A stretch of 47,947 bases of DNA from JAABSX01 sp964480455 (GTDB lineage Bacteria > Bacteroidota > Bacteroidia > Cytophagales > Microscillaceae): the NCBI GenBank assembly GCA_964480455.1, contig CAYZQI010000019.1:1-47947 (forward strand). The letters are read 5' to 3'. The translations under genes were made by a program, and so were the position numbers. Shown piece by piece: positions 1-7,890 of the stretch. The notes below the pieces were generated by a model. It was not told the DNA's origin. It searched no databases and saw only the letters and a program-made list of their open reading frames with translations. Position 1 is the first letter of the stretch, and every line of letters begins with the position of its first letter.

Positions 1-92
1 GCGATAAGATGAGCTAAATACTGTTTAGAACATAAATGCCAGCGGACTGGAAGTCTGCTGCTGCAGATTTCCACAAAAATTGTCAGACAACC
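1..92 (-). repeat. MITE-like repeat, copy A (cut by window start)
   Basis: Reverse-oriented copy of a dispersed 120-bp non-coding element also present at 11241-11360, 27403-27520 and 36602-36721. About 92 of 120 bases are inside the window. The terminal arm at 72-92 contains CACAAAAATTGTC and ends in AACC. The inner palindrome (a GCGGACT-like stem) lies near 41-59. The missing end would lie upstream of base 1. Confidence 0.85.
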
Positions 93-377
93 AAAAAGCT
101 GAATTTTAGGTGTCAGTCTACTTTTATACGAGAGCCTTATTTTTTATGAACCTCTGACTTTCTTTGGCGTATTGAGATTGAGATAGTGTTAATGTACTCA
201 AAACAAGGCAATTTTCTGCTTTTGTTTAGGTTTAAAATCAAAATAAGAAAAATGTAAATAATAAGTTTGCTTATTTCTATTTGTAAAATTCTGATAATGA
301 GAACTTTAAAAAAAATCACATTTCATAATCTACACCTCCCTAAAGTTGTATATCTATCAATAAAATCAAAAAAAACT
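93..377. other. AT-rich intergenic stretch
   Basis: Between repeat copy A and the first gene. I see no RNA gene, clear terminator or convincing promoter here. The short open frames are composed of AT-rich codons without family resemblance. Confidence 0.5.
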
Positions 378-977
378 ATGCTCAATAAATCAAAAATAGC
401 TGTATTTCTTTTTTTACTGGTGCTTTCAAGTAGTGTAGTTGCACAAAATATTAAATTTGTCAAAACCAAAATTACTGATAAAATTACGGTATCTATTCCT
501 GATGATTTTATCACTATGCCTGAAGATATTTATGCCCGAAAGTATGGCGCGTATCGCCCTCCTTTGGCTATGTTTACTACCCTAGACGGAATGGTAGATT
601 TTGGTATTAATATGAGTGTCAATCGTTCGTTGAGAGCCCACAGCCAGGCAAGTTTTAACGCCGAAGACTTGGAGATAATTAAATCTATGTATATGGCAAG
701 CATTGCGGCTATGCATACAGAGGTAGAGTTTATCCAAGAAAAAATAGAAAATATCAACAAACGAGATTTTATTGTGATTGAGTTTGTAGGCACTGTCAAA
801 GATGAAGAAAGCCAAATCGGAAGTGGCACAGCCATGAAACAATACTCCTACTTGCAATATACCATAGAAGATGAGCGTGTGTTGGTGTTTAACTTTACCT
901 GCCCCTACCGAAGCAAAGAACGCTGGCAAGCTACTGCACAGGCAATTATGCAAAGTGCCAAAGTTGGTAAGTTTTAA
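378..977 (+). CDS. Exported protein of unknown function
   Basis: The protein has about 199 residues. I start it at the internal ATG at 378 because it then opens with a clean signal peptide (MLNKSK, a hydrophobic core, then SSVVAQ). The longer open frame from 267 adds an AT-rich, implausible N-terminus. The mature part is soluble and contains two Cys-free alpha/beta-like segments. It ends with a region (YLQYTIEDERVLVFNFTC) that resembles the tails of small lipid- or ligand-binding periplasmic proteins. I do not recognise a named family. It is transcribed in the same direction as the next gene, 74 bases away, with a TAAATTTG -7-like box at 1011-1018 between them. The two may therefore be independently transcribed. 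Confidence 0.75.
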   Translation: MLNKSKIAVFLFLLVLSSSVVAQNIKFVKTKITDKITVSIPDDFITMPEDIYARKYGAYRPPLAMFTTLDGMVDFGINMSVNRSLRAHSQASFNAEDLEIIKSMYMASIAAMHTEVEFIQEKIENINKRDFIVIEFVGTVKDEESQIGSGTAMKQYSYLQYTIEDERVLVFNFTCPYRSKERWQATAQAIMQSAKVGKF

Positions 978-1051
978 TAGTAGGTCAGTAGGAAAATGAT
1001 ATAATTTTCATAAATTTGTTATTTGTATGAGTTTGTGTAATTATTGAAAAT

Positions 1052-1675
1052 ATGAAGTTTGATAAACCCGCATTCCCAACTGTATATTTTAGCGAAAATA
1101 TCTGGATTCAATGTCCTAAATGCGCCGAGCCTGCTTTGGTAAAAACAGAATTACCAAAATATACAATACCCTTTCCTTACGAGCATCAATCTGTTTGCAA
1201 TTGCAGCTATTGCGGTTTTCAAGATATGGGAAGTAAAAATTGGGCTGGATATATGCTAGGTTTTGTGAGCAGGGCTTGTGGGTATTGTGGCAGTAGAGTA
1301 TCTCACACCACACCCCCTACAAGAGAACCCTACAAAACAACTAATATTGCTTGTAAAGTTTGTAAAGTCAAGAAAGAATATGACATCAACTGGCATCGCT
1401 ATCAAAATTATGAAGCTACCGACCCTTATTTTGGATTTGACCTTTGGCTTCAAGTAGATATAAAGGGTAATGTGCTGTGGCTTTATAATCTTGAACATTT
1501 GGATTATCTCAAAGAATATGTTGACGCCAAGTTGAGAGAAGATGATGGCAGACACAAGTACTCTATGATTACCAATCTACCTCAATGGGTAAAGTCTTCT
1601 AAAAATCGCAACTTGATTGTAAAGAAATTAAATCATCTGAAACAAACCTTCAAGCAGAAAATTTCACTTCTATAA
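1052..1675 (+). CDS. Zinc-ribbon protein of unknown function
   Basis: The protein has 207 residues. The N-terminal half is full of cysteine pairs: CPKC near residue 22, CNCSYC near 50, CGYCG near 77 and CKVCK near 100. These could build two treble-clef or zinc-ribbon units. The C-terminal half (from DPYFGFDLWLQ) is Cys-free, alpha/beta and ends basic (KSSKNRNLIVKKLNHLKQ). Zinc binding is an inference from Cys spacing. Nucleic-acid binding is plausible but not shown. A TAAATTTG box sits 34 bases upstream. The next small gene follows after 28 bases, so the two are probably co-transcribed. I do not recognise a specific family. Confidence 0.75.
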   Translation: MKFDKPAFPTVYFSENIWIQCPKCAEPALVKTELPKYTIPFPYEHQSVCNCSYCGFQDMGSKNWAGYMLGFVSRACGYCGSRVSHTTPPTREPYKTTNIACKVCKVKKEYDINWHRYQNYEATDPYFGFDLWLQVDIKGNVLWLYNLEHLDYLKEYVDAKLREDDGRHKYSMITNLPQWVKSSKNRNLIVKKLNHLKQTFKQKISLL

Positions 1676-1703
1676 ATTAAATCGTGGGTTTTTTAAAATA
1701 ATT

Positions 1704-1946
1704 ATGCGTCAGATTGCTACTTACCCTCATTCGGATATGCAAATTACTGTATTTGCTTGGAATCAAAAATACCTCATAAAGTTTGAAAAAGATAACCTTG
1801 AGCAAACATACAAAATTGCTGAAATTGAACTCACAAGTGCAGAAGACCTTTCTACACTTTTAGCCAATGCGCAGTTTGTACAGTCAGTACTTACACGCTT
1901 TGAGGCTATGCAAGAAGATTTTTATGAGGCAGTTGCTTTGCTTTGA
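1704..1946 (+). CDS. Small conserved-looking protein, unknown function
   Basis: An 80-residue soluble protein without signal peptide or cysteines, with mixed beta (QITVFAWNQKYLIKFEK) and helical (SAEDLSTLLANAQFVQSVLTRFEAM) segments. It lies 28 bases after the zinc-ribbon gene, probably in the same transcript. Its last 11 codons plus stop lie inside a 38-bp sequence repeated at 3000-3037, so the 3' end of this gene marks the duplication created beside the Rpn gene. The function is unknown. Confidence 0.7.
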   Translation: MRQIATYPHSDMQITVFAWNQKYLIKFEKDNLEQTYKIAEIELTSAEDLSTLLANAQFVQSVLTRFEAMQEDFYEAVALL

Positions 1947-1948
1947 TG
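1911..1948. repeat. 38-bp direct repeat, left copy
   Basis: Identical over 38 bases to 3000-3037. It contains the 3' end and stop codon (FYEAVALL, TGA) of the preceding gene. Right after it, 1951-1971 closely resembles the 3' end of recQ (3136-3156). This left junction therefore carries pieces of both original neighbours, followed by the Rpn gene. Confidence 0.9.
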
Positions 1949-1972
1949 TCTTAATCTTCCTTTTTTGGCGAT

Positions 1973-2866
1973 TTACATAATCTCCCCTTTTTGCACTTTT
2001 TGAACAAAGTCAAGTGATACTTCAAATAAATCTGCTATTTGTTCTATGTTCAAAAGTTTCTGATTTAAAGCTTTTTTTATCCCTTTAATTTTAGTCTGGA
2101 GTTCGCCTTGTTCTCTTACTTCTTGTAAAATTGCTTCTTCTATGCCCATATTTTTTCTTTGTTTAAAAGTGGTTTGTATTTCCTGATTTAGCTTGTTTAA
2201 AAAAGTATTGTCTTCCAAACGAGTGTAATAGCGAATAAAGTTCAAGAGATTACGTATTTTCTCCTCATCATAGTTAGCTTGTTGCAAATTTCTAACTAAT
2301 TCCATCTTCCAAATGAGTTGCTTTGAGTCTGATAAATTATTCTTTATCAATGCTTTACGTGCAGTCAGCATTACAATTGAAAAAGGATTATTAGGTATGT
2401 TTAGCTCTTTCTCGCTCTTCTTCAAAAGTTTAAAAGTGGCAAAGCGATAACTCAGTTGTGTATCTTGATATTGATAATTGTATTGTTTGGGGTGAAAATC
2501 TTTGTTATCATCAGTGAGTATGGCAAGTGCCATAATATTTTTGCCTTCCTTTTCTCTGATGCGAGAAAAATAGATATACATTCGCTCAGTAAAATTTTCA
2601 TCTTGATAGCCTTGTACTTCTAAATGAATCAGTAGCCACTTTTCTTCTCCTGTTTTGGTAAAGACCTTCACTAATTTATCGGCATATCGCTTTTGATTAT
2701 CTTGAGGCTTAGGGTAGATTTCGTCAAGTTCTTTATCCAAAAACAGGAAAGGCTTAGAAAAATCTACTGTCTGTGCAGCCCACTCAGGAAAGAAATATAA
2801 CAGAAAATCATCAAATAAATCTTCAATAATGCCTTTCCAAAGCGTATCTTTTGAGATATGTGTCAT
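1973..2866 (-). CDS. Rpn-family PD-(D/E)XK nuclease / putative transposase
   Basis: The protein has 297 residues. It begins WKGIIEDLFDDFLLYFFPE and carries the family signature FLDKELDEI ... WLLIHLEVQG (E and Q of the nuclease core), then RMYIYFSRIREKEG. This is typical of the Rpn / PDDEXK_2 group. Known members are recombination-promoting, metal-dependent endonucleases, often multicopy and annotated as putative transposases. The C-terminal part ends in a small helix-turn-helix-like tail (LLNIEQIADLFEVSLDFVQKV) usual for the family. The gene has its own promoter at 2881-2910 and lies convergent to the 80-residue gene. It is bracketed by 38-bp direct repeats about 1.09 kb apart, suggesting insertion between that gene and recQ. 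A decayed tail of a related protein is at 27525-27719. Confidence 0.9.
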   Translation of the reverse strand: MTHISKDTLWKGIIEDLFDDFLLYFFPEWAAQTVDFSKPFLFLDKELDEIYPKPQDNQKRYADKLVKVFTKTGEEKWLLIHLEVQGYQDENFTERMYIYFSRIREKEGKNIMALAILTDDNKDFHPKQYNYQYQDTQLSYRFATFKLLKKSEKELNIPNNPFSIVMLTARKALIKNNLSDSKQLIWKMELVRNLQQANYDEEKIRNLLNFIRYYTRLEDNTFLNKLNQEIQTTFKQRKNMGIEEAILQEVREQGELQTKIKGIKKALNQKLLNIEQIADLFEVSLDFVQKVQKGEIM

Positions 2867-2880
2867 GAACGTTTTTTTGA

Positions 2881-2910
2881 CAAAGATAAGCGTTTTTGAT
2901 TTTTCTCAAA
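2881..2910 (-). promoter_or_regulatory. Bacteroidota-type promoter of the Rpn gene
   Basis: On the minus strand, TTTG (2910-2907) is followed 18 bases later by TATCTTTG (2888-2881), matching -33 TTTG / -7 TAnnTTTG. Transcription would start around 2876, about 10 bases before the ATG. Confidence 0.6.
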
Positions 2911-2999
2911 AGTGTCAACCCTAAATAACTCAGTCATATCCAGAGTACAAAACCAAGCAATCTAGTACAAAATACCATGCTCGGGTCTTTAAGAGAATA

Positions 3000-3037
3000 C
3001 AAGAAGATTTTTATGAGGCAGTTGCTTTGCTTTGATG
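3000..3037. repeat. 38-bp direct repeat, right copy
   Basis: Exact copy of 1911-1948 with a few more near-matching bases on each side. Here it is non-coding and separated from the recQ stop by about 97 bases of AT-rich sequence containing short ATTCATAATT-like repeats. Confidence 0.9.
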
Positions 3038-3134
3038 CCTTAGTAAAGGGTAAAAAATAATTTTGACAATTTTAATTCATAAGTTATTGATAGTGAGTGA
3101 ATTAGCAATTCATAATTAAAAATTCATAATTCAC

Positions 3135-5084
3135 TTAATCTTCTTTTTTTGGCGTCTTTAGAGATTTAGCAGAAAGCCCTATTCTGCCATCTTCTTCTTT
3201 TTGGAGTTCTTTGCTGTCTAGCATTGCCCTGATAAGCTCTAGGGCTTGGGCTTCATTGCTTGGGTTGAGTTTGGCAACAAGTATTGAAACTGCCATAGCA
3301 CCCGCCTCTAATATTTGCTTGATTTTTTGCGCTTGTGCCTCTGTATCGCCCTCTGAAATACGTTTTTTCTTTTTGGCAATGCACACATCACATACTTCAC
3401 AGGCTTCATAACTTACCTCACCAAAATACTCTAAGAGCAACTGTGTACGGCAGCGGTGCTGATGCTGCATATAATGAATTACAGCCTCTACTTTATCCAA
3501 ATCTCTCTGCTTGCGGGCTTGCATGGCCTGAGTATCTAGCGGCAGATGTTTTACATCATAGCGTGGTGTAAGGAAAAGGACTTGAGGTTTTTCGCTTTGC
3601 TGGTCGTAGGTGATAACGCCAAGTTCTTGTAGCCGCTCGAGCTGTCGGCACACGTTTCCGTGAGAAGTTTTTAAATAATTTGCAAGCGTGTATTCTGATA
3701 TAGGAAAAAAATTACTCAACATATCTCCTCCCCTCAGCCTTGAGAGCAATGTAAGGATAGGCTCTGCACCTGGGTTTTTGAGCTTAAACTCATAAATTTC
3801 TCTAAACTCAAGATTAAATAAAATGCGTGATGGGCTGTAGTAAGATTCATTTAATTGAATGAACCCTGCCTCATCGAGTTTTTTGAGAGCGTAATAAGTT
3901 TTGACCCCTTTGAGGTCAAATTGCTTTTGAAAATCCTGCAAATCAAAGTCAAAACTCAGCATTTCGCCTGCATTGATGGCAAGGTTATAATAATTGGCAA
4001 GAGCCTGATAGACCGTTTTAATGTATGCTGTATCAGGATAGGCTACTTCTACTTGTCTGCGCAGTTCGCTTAGGTCGGCTTGGTTGAAGAGTGCCACAGC
4101 ATAGGCTTTTTGCTCATCTCTTCCTGCCCTGCCTGCTTCTTGGTAGTATGCTTCAAGGCTATTGGGCAAATCCATATGTACTACTACCCGCACATCGGGC
4201 TTGTCTATGCCCATACCAAAGGCATTGGTAGCGGCGATAACTCTTGTACGGTCTTGTATCCAATCTTCTTGTTTTTGAGCACGCTGTTGGTTGTTGAGCC
4301 CTGCGTGGTAAAAATCAGCCGAGATGCCATTTTTCTTCAGAAATTCTGCTATTTCACGTGTTTTCCGCCGATTACGGGCATAGATAACGGCTGTACCTTT
4401 TACATTTTTCAATATTTTGAGGAGGCGTGTGTTTTTGTCTTCTTCTTCAAAAGCACTGTAAGAGAGGTTGGCACGGGCAAAACTTTTCTGAAATACTTGG
4501 CGATTTTCTTTAAAATCTAGCTTTGCCATGATGTCTTCTCTGACTTGGGGCGTGGCAGTGGCAGTAAGGGCAATGGCAGGCACTTCGGGAATCAAAGCCC
4601 TAAATTGGGCAATTTCTAAGTAAGGAGGGCGAAAATCGTAGCCCCATTGCGAGATACAATGCGCCTCATCTATTGCCAAAAGACTAATATTCATTTGTGC
4701 AGCCCTTGCTAGAAACAGCTCGGTTTTCAGCCTTTCAGGCGACACATACAAAAATTTTACTTTGCCTGCCATTGCCTCATCGAGGTATTTATCGATAAGA
4801 TTTTTTTTCATACCCGAGTAAATCGCCCAAGCTGGAATTTCCCTGCGCTGTAGCTGTTCTACTTGGTCTTTCATCAAAGCTATCAATGGCGAAACAACAA
4901 TACACAGTCCTTCAAGGGCAAGGGCAGGTACTTGAAAACAAATAGATTTTCCTCCACCTGTGGGCAGCAAAGCAAGGGTGTCATTGCCAGCAAGTACTGA
5001 ATCAATGATTTCTTGCTGCAAAGGGCGAAACTGTTCGTAGCCCCAATATTTTTTGAGTATTGCCGTACTAGAAGGTGTATCCAT
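3135..5084 (-). CDS. recQ: ATP-dependent DNA helicase RecQ
   Basis: The protein has 649 residues and is a superfamily 2, 3'-to-5' DNA helicase of recombinational repair. Visible motifs in order: motif 0 FRPLQQ (residues 19-24), Walker A LLPTGGGKS (39-47), DEAHCISQWGYDFRP (near 140), LTATATP, motif V GMGIDKPDVR and motif VI QEAGRAGRD. A winged-helix region follows. A Cys cluster (HRCRTQ ... CEVCDVC, near 550-580) matches the RQC zinc site, although it lies further C-terminal than in E. coli RecQ. No HRDC domain is evident; the protein ends in a basic tail (KSLKTPKKED). The recQ 3' end is partly duplicated next to the Rpn gene at 1951-1971. I chose the start MDTPSST at 5084. Confidence 0.96.
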   Translation of the reverse strand: MDTPSSTAILKKYWGYEQFRPLQQEIIDSVLAGNDTLALLPTGGGKSICFQVPALALEGLCIVVSPLIALMKDQVEQLQRREIPAWAIYSGMKKNLIDKYLDEAMAGKVKFLYVSPERLKTELFLARAAQMNISLLAIDEAHCISQWGYDFRPPYLEIAQFRALIPEVPAIALTATATPQVREDIMAKLDFKENRQVFQKSFARANLSYSAFEEEDKNTRLLKILKNVKGTAVIYARNRRKTREIAEFLKKNGISADFYHAGLNNQQRAQKQEDWIQDRTRVIAATNAFGMGIDKPDVRVVVHMDLPNSLEAYYQEAGRAGRDEQKAYAVALFNQADLSELRRQVEVAYPDTAYIKTVYQALANYYNLAINAGEMLSFDFDLQDFQKQFDLKGVKTYYALKKLDEAGFIQLNESYYSPSRILFNLEFREIYEFKLKNPGAEPILTLLSRLRGGDMLSNFFPISEYTLANYLKTSHGNVCRQLERLQELGVITYDQQSEKPQVLFLTPRYDVKHLPLDTQAMQARKQRDLDKVEAVIHYMQHQHRCRTQLLLEYFGEVSYEACEVCDVCIAKKKKRISEGDTEAQAQKIKQILEAGAMAVSILVAKLNPSNEAQALELIRAMLDSKELQKEEDGRIGLSAKSLKTPKKED

Positions 5085-5179
5085 TGGCTTCGGTGAAAGT
5101 GGTTTTCCTTAATAAAATCTGAGCTCAAAATGGCAATAAATGGCTGTTTGCCTTGGTAACGACAAAGCCTAAAACAAGG

Positions 5180-6028
5180 CTAATTATTTCTGACTGCCAA
5201 TATCATCGTTTTGTCATCGGGTTCATTTTGAAGTTTTGTATTGCCTTCACTCAAAAATTTCTCCCATTTTTGTTTCATTTCTGCTGCTGAGATTTGGTTA
5301 GTGTGCATCTTTTGTAAGTTTTCTAATAAAGGGTTAAAAAACTTATCAAAAGGTTGGTTAGGGTCTATGTATTTTTGAGTGGCTTCGTCCCATACATTAC
5401 AAATGAACGAATGGCGTTCGCAGCCATCAGAGAGTAGTGTGAATGCACTTACTTCTTCTTGTATATAATTGATTCTGAGGTACTTGTCTATGTCTTCCTT
5501 GTCCCAAATATCAGAGCTAAAAAACACAGTTTCATTGGCATACTCACCCTTCCAAGGGTCTGTGAGTGCTTTCCAAGTACCATCGCTGCTGAGGTAACCC
5601 CCTCTACCATCGCCTATGTGTGCAGTGAGCAAACCTAGAGGGCTAAACACCACCACAAGCAAGGTAGATGAAAGCTCTTTGGCTGTGCTGTTTTGGGCAA
5701 GTGCAAACGTCTCGAGTTGCTGACGAAGTTGTGCAAAAGTATGCTTGGCGGTTTGTGCCCAAGCAGCAAGCTCAGGAAAACTCGTCTGCCAATCATTTTC
5801 TTCTATGGTCTTTAGAAATACCTTGCCTGCTGCCTCGCTCAAAAAATGCGCGCCTATGTGTGCATTTTCCACCGAACCTGCCCCGTCAGCTACTACGGCT
5901 ACACCCCACTGGTTGGGTAGCACTTCGTAAAAATGTGCATCTTGGCAGGGAGTATTGTTTTTTTGGTGTGCAGCCCCTATGCTTGAGGCACCTACAATAA
6001 TCCAAGGGTTTTTTGTGTGGTCTTTCAT
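5180..6028 (-). CDS. PP2C-family serine/threonine phosphatase
   Basis: The protein has 282 residues. It has the metal-binding motifs of the PP2C_2-type phosphatase fold in order: CQDAH, VVADGAGS, LLTAHIGDGRGG, TLLSDGCE and the C-terminal DDKTM. All acidic metal ligands are therefore present, and activity as a Mn/Mg-dependent Ser/Thr phosphatase is expected. There is no signal peptide or membrane segment, so it is cytoplasmic. Stand-alone PP2C proteins of this type often work with a Hanks-type kinase or a TerY/vWA protein, but neither lies next to it; recQ follows 95 bases downstream. It should not be equated with SiaA, which has a different architecture. Confidence 0.88.
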   Translation of the reverse strand: MKDHTKNPWIIVGASSIGAAHQKNNTPCQDAHFYEVLPNQWGVAVVADGAGSVENAHIGAHFLSEAAGKVFLKTIEENDWQTSFPELAAWAQTAKHTFAQLRQQLETFALAQNSTAKELSSTLLVVVFSPLGLLTAHIGDGRGGYLSSDGTWKALTDPWKGEYANETVFFSSDIWDKEDIDKYLRINYIQEEVSAFTLLSDGCERHSFICNVWDEATQKYIDPNQPFDKFFNPLLENLQKMHTNQISAAEMKQKWEKFLSEGNTKLQNEPDDKTMILAVRNN

Positions 6029-6325
6029 GGCATATTTCTGGATTAAATAAACTCTAGTCTTTTTAGTAAATAAATATTTCCATATAAATATTTGATTATC
6101 AACGCTTTGGATCTCAATTTTTAAGTAAATCTACTCATTACTCCGACTTAATCAAATGTGAAATTAGCTTTGAGCAATCAATTTACAAAAAAAAACTAGG
6201 TCTGCAAGGCTAAGAAAGCTTATTTTTGCAATGTTTTATAAGGCAAGCACATATTTTTTGATTGAGAATTTACTTGTTAAAAAACAAATAGCACGTCAAA
6301 AGATTAAGAACCAAAAAAGGAAAAC

Positions 6326-6973
6326 ATGAAAAATACAACATATAATTTACTAGAAAAAGACAGACCATCAATACAAAATACACTACCCCTCATGGAGGCT
6401 TTTTATACCTTGCAAGGAGAGGGTGTCTTTCAAGGGCAAGCTGCTTACTTTATCAGGCTAGGGGGCTGTGATGTAGGCTGTGTTTGGTGTGATGTAAAAG
6501 AATCTTGGGACGCATCGGCACACCCCAAAGTAGCTATCGAGCAGATAGTGGCAGAATCTTTAAAATATCCTGCACGGCTGGCAGTTATCACGGGAGGAGA
6601 GCCACTGATGTATGACCTGCGCCTGCTCACTCAACAGCTCAAAGAAGCGGGCTTCAGAACACACCTCGAGACTTCGGGGGCGCATCCTCTTACAGGCACT
6701 TGGGATTGGATTTGCTTTTCGCCAAAAAAATTCAAAGCACCATTACCTGAAATTTATCAAAGAGCCCACGAATTAAAAGTAGTGGTCTATCATAAAAGCG
6801 ACCTAGCTTGGGCAGAAGAGTTTGCAGCACAAATGCAGCCTACTTGCGCCTTACTCTTACAGCCTGAATGGAGCAAAGCTGATAAGATGCTACCTTTAAT
6901 GATTGAATACATCAAAGAAAACCCTGCTTGGAGGATTTCTCTGCAGACACATAAGTTGATGGATATTCCTTAA
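6326..6973 (+). CDS. queE: 7-carboxy-7-deazaguanine synthase (radical SAM)
   Basis: The protein has 215 residues and converts 6-carboxytetrahydropterin to 7-carboxy-7-deazaguanine in queuosine/preQ0 synthesis. The substrate-side motif EAFYTLQGEG (24-33) precedes the radical-SAM cluster ligands C48, C52 and C55 in a CxxxCxxC pattern, as in QueE. ITGGEP and LETSGA follow. The C-terminal LQPEWSKAD and ISLQTHKLM match the family. The start at 6326 gives a short extra N-terminus; M23 (6392) is an alternative. A TATTTTTG -7-like box is at 6221-6228 but without a good -33. No other que genes are in the window. Confidence 0.94.
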   Translation: MKNTTYNLLEKDRPSIQNTLPLMEAFYTLQGEGVFQGQAAYFIRLGGCDVGCVWCDVKESWDASAHPKVAIEQIVAESLKYPARLAVITGGEPLMYDLRLLTQQLKEAGFRTHLETSGAHPLTGTWDWICFSPKKFKAPLPEIYQRAHELKVVVYHKSDLAWAEEFAAQMQPTCALLLQPEWSKADKMLPLMIEYIKENPAWRISLQTHKLMDIP

Positions 6974-7076
6974 GAAATTGTGAATTTTGAGTTGTGAATT
7001 ATGAAATTTAGGTGTATTCATTAGGGAGTAAACAGGAAATACTATGCCCAAATCAGATTCAAGCTTGTTGCTAATC

Positions 7077-7109
7077 AGGGACGAGGTCGATCTGAGCGAC
7101 CCCGTCCCT
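7077..7109. repeat. GC-rich palindrome, REP-like
   Basis: AGGGACGAGGTCG (7077-7089) pairs with CGACCCCGTCCCT (7097-7109) over 13 positions with one mismatch and a 7-base loop. It is far more GC-rich than its surroundings, is not followed by a T-run, and looks like an intergenic REP-type palindrome. Confidence 0.7.
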
Positions 7110-7230
7110 AATACAGACTGAGTATGTTATTTATTAAGTACTCTTTTATCAACAACATAAAAGTTAAAGTAAGCAAATTTATTTTTTACATCTTTTTTAA
7201 CTATTTCATCTTACGGTCATAGACCTCAAA

Positions 7231-7273
7231 AACCTCGTTGATGGCCGAAGAACTCAACGATGGTTAGTTTTTA
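7231..7273 (+). terminator. Possible terminator hairpin
   Basis: AACCTCGTTGA (7231-7241) can pair with TCAACGATGGTT (7254-7265) with a one-base bulge. AGTTTTT follows, and on the other side AAAA precedes, so it could work on either strand. It lies about 260 bases after queE and 120 before the DUF1573 gene. Confidence 0.45.
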
Positions 7274-7395
7274 ATTATTCCAAGAAAAAATAAAACCAAT
7301 TCAAGTTTTTTTGTTTTTTAAGAAGAATTCTACGAGAAAAATTTATTGTTCTCGTTCTATTGTTGTAATTTTCATCAACAATTAATTAGCCTAAT

Positions 7396-7833
7396 ATGAG
7401 AAAGTATTTTTTAGTAACTCTACTGTTGCTCTTTTGGAGTAGTTCCTCTCTACTCAAAGCCCAAAACAAAGCCGAAGCCTTGGCACAAGATACCACCCTC
7501 TCAAAACCTCAAATTACTTTTGTCAATCAAGAATATGATTTTGGCAAAGTCAGAAAAAATGAAAGAGTTTCTACTTCTTTTTATTTCAAAAATACAGGTA
7601 CACGTCCATTGCAAATCCTACAAGTACAAGCAAGCTGTGGCTGCACAGTCAGTGAATGGAGTAAAGTACCTATCGCTGCTAATGCCGTAGGAGAAATCAC
7701 GGTTATTTTTAGCCCCGATTACCAAGAGGGTATTCAGGGTATGCAAGAAAAAGCACTGCTTGTTATCAGCAATGCGCTCAACAAGGAAGTAGTGCTCGCG
7801 CTCAAAGGCGAAATTGTAAAGGCAGAACAATAA
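7396..7833 (+). CDS. Exported DUF1573 protein
   Basis: The protein has 145 residues with a signal peptide (MRKYFLVTLLLLFW ... LKAQ). The remainder is one DUF1573 beta-sandwich: ITFVNQEYDFGKVRKNE, FYFKNTGTRPLQI, the hallmark SCGCTV, and a closing VISNALNKEVVLALKGEI strand pair. DUF1573 proteins are common secreted proteins of Bacteroidota with an ASH/MSP-like fold and no settled function. The 57-base gap to the next gene allows co-transcription. Confidence 0.92.
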   Translation: MRKYFLVTLLLLFWSSSSLLKAQNKAEALAQDTTLSKPQITFVNQEYDFGKVRKNERVSTSFYFKNTGTRPLQILQVQASCGCTVSEWSKVPIAANAVGEITVIFSPDYQEGIQGMQEKALLVISNALNKEVVLALKGEIVKAEQ

Positions 7834-7890
7834 AAGCAAGTAAGACAATAACTTAAAACCTAATCGTCAATCTAAAATTTATCATTCAAT

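Larger units (their letters stand above)
6974..7395. other. Intergenic region with two hairpins and a dyad
   Basis: This gene-free stretch of 422 bases holds a GC-rich hairpin at 7077-7109, a hairpin followed by a T-run at 7231-7273, and a small perfect dyad (ACGAGAA at 7332-7338, TTCTCGT at 7349-7355) 41 bases before the DUF1573 start. No ORF of interest is seen. Confidence 0.7.

Noticed and set aside
5150..5180. GCCTTG/CAAGGC hairpin as terminator of the PP2C gene
   Set aside because: Only a 6-bp stem with a 19-base loop and no T-run in the minus direction.
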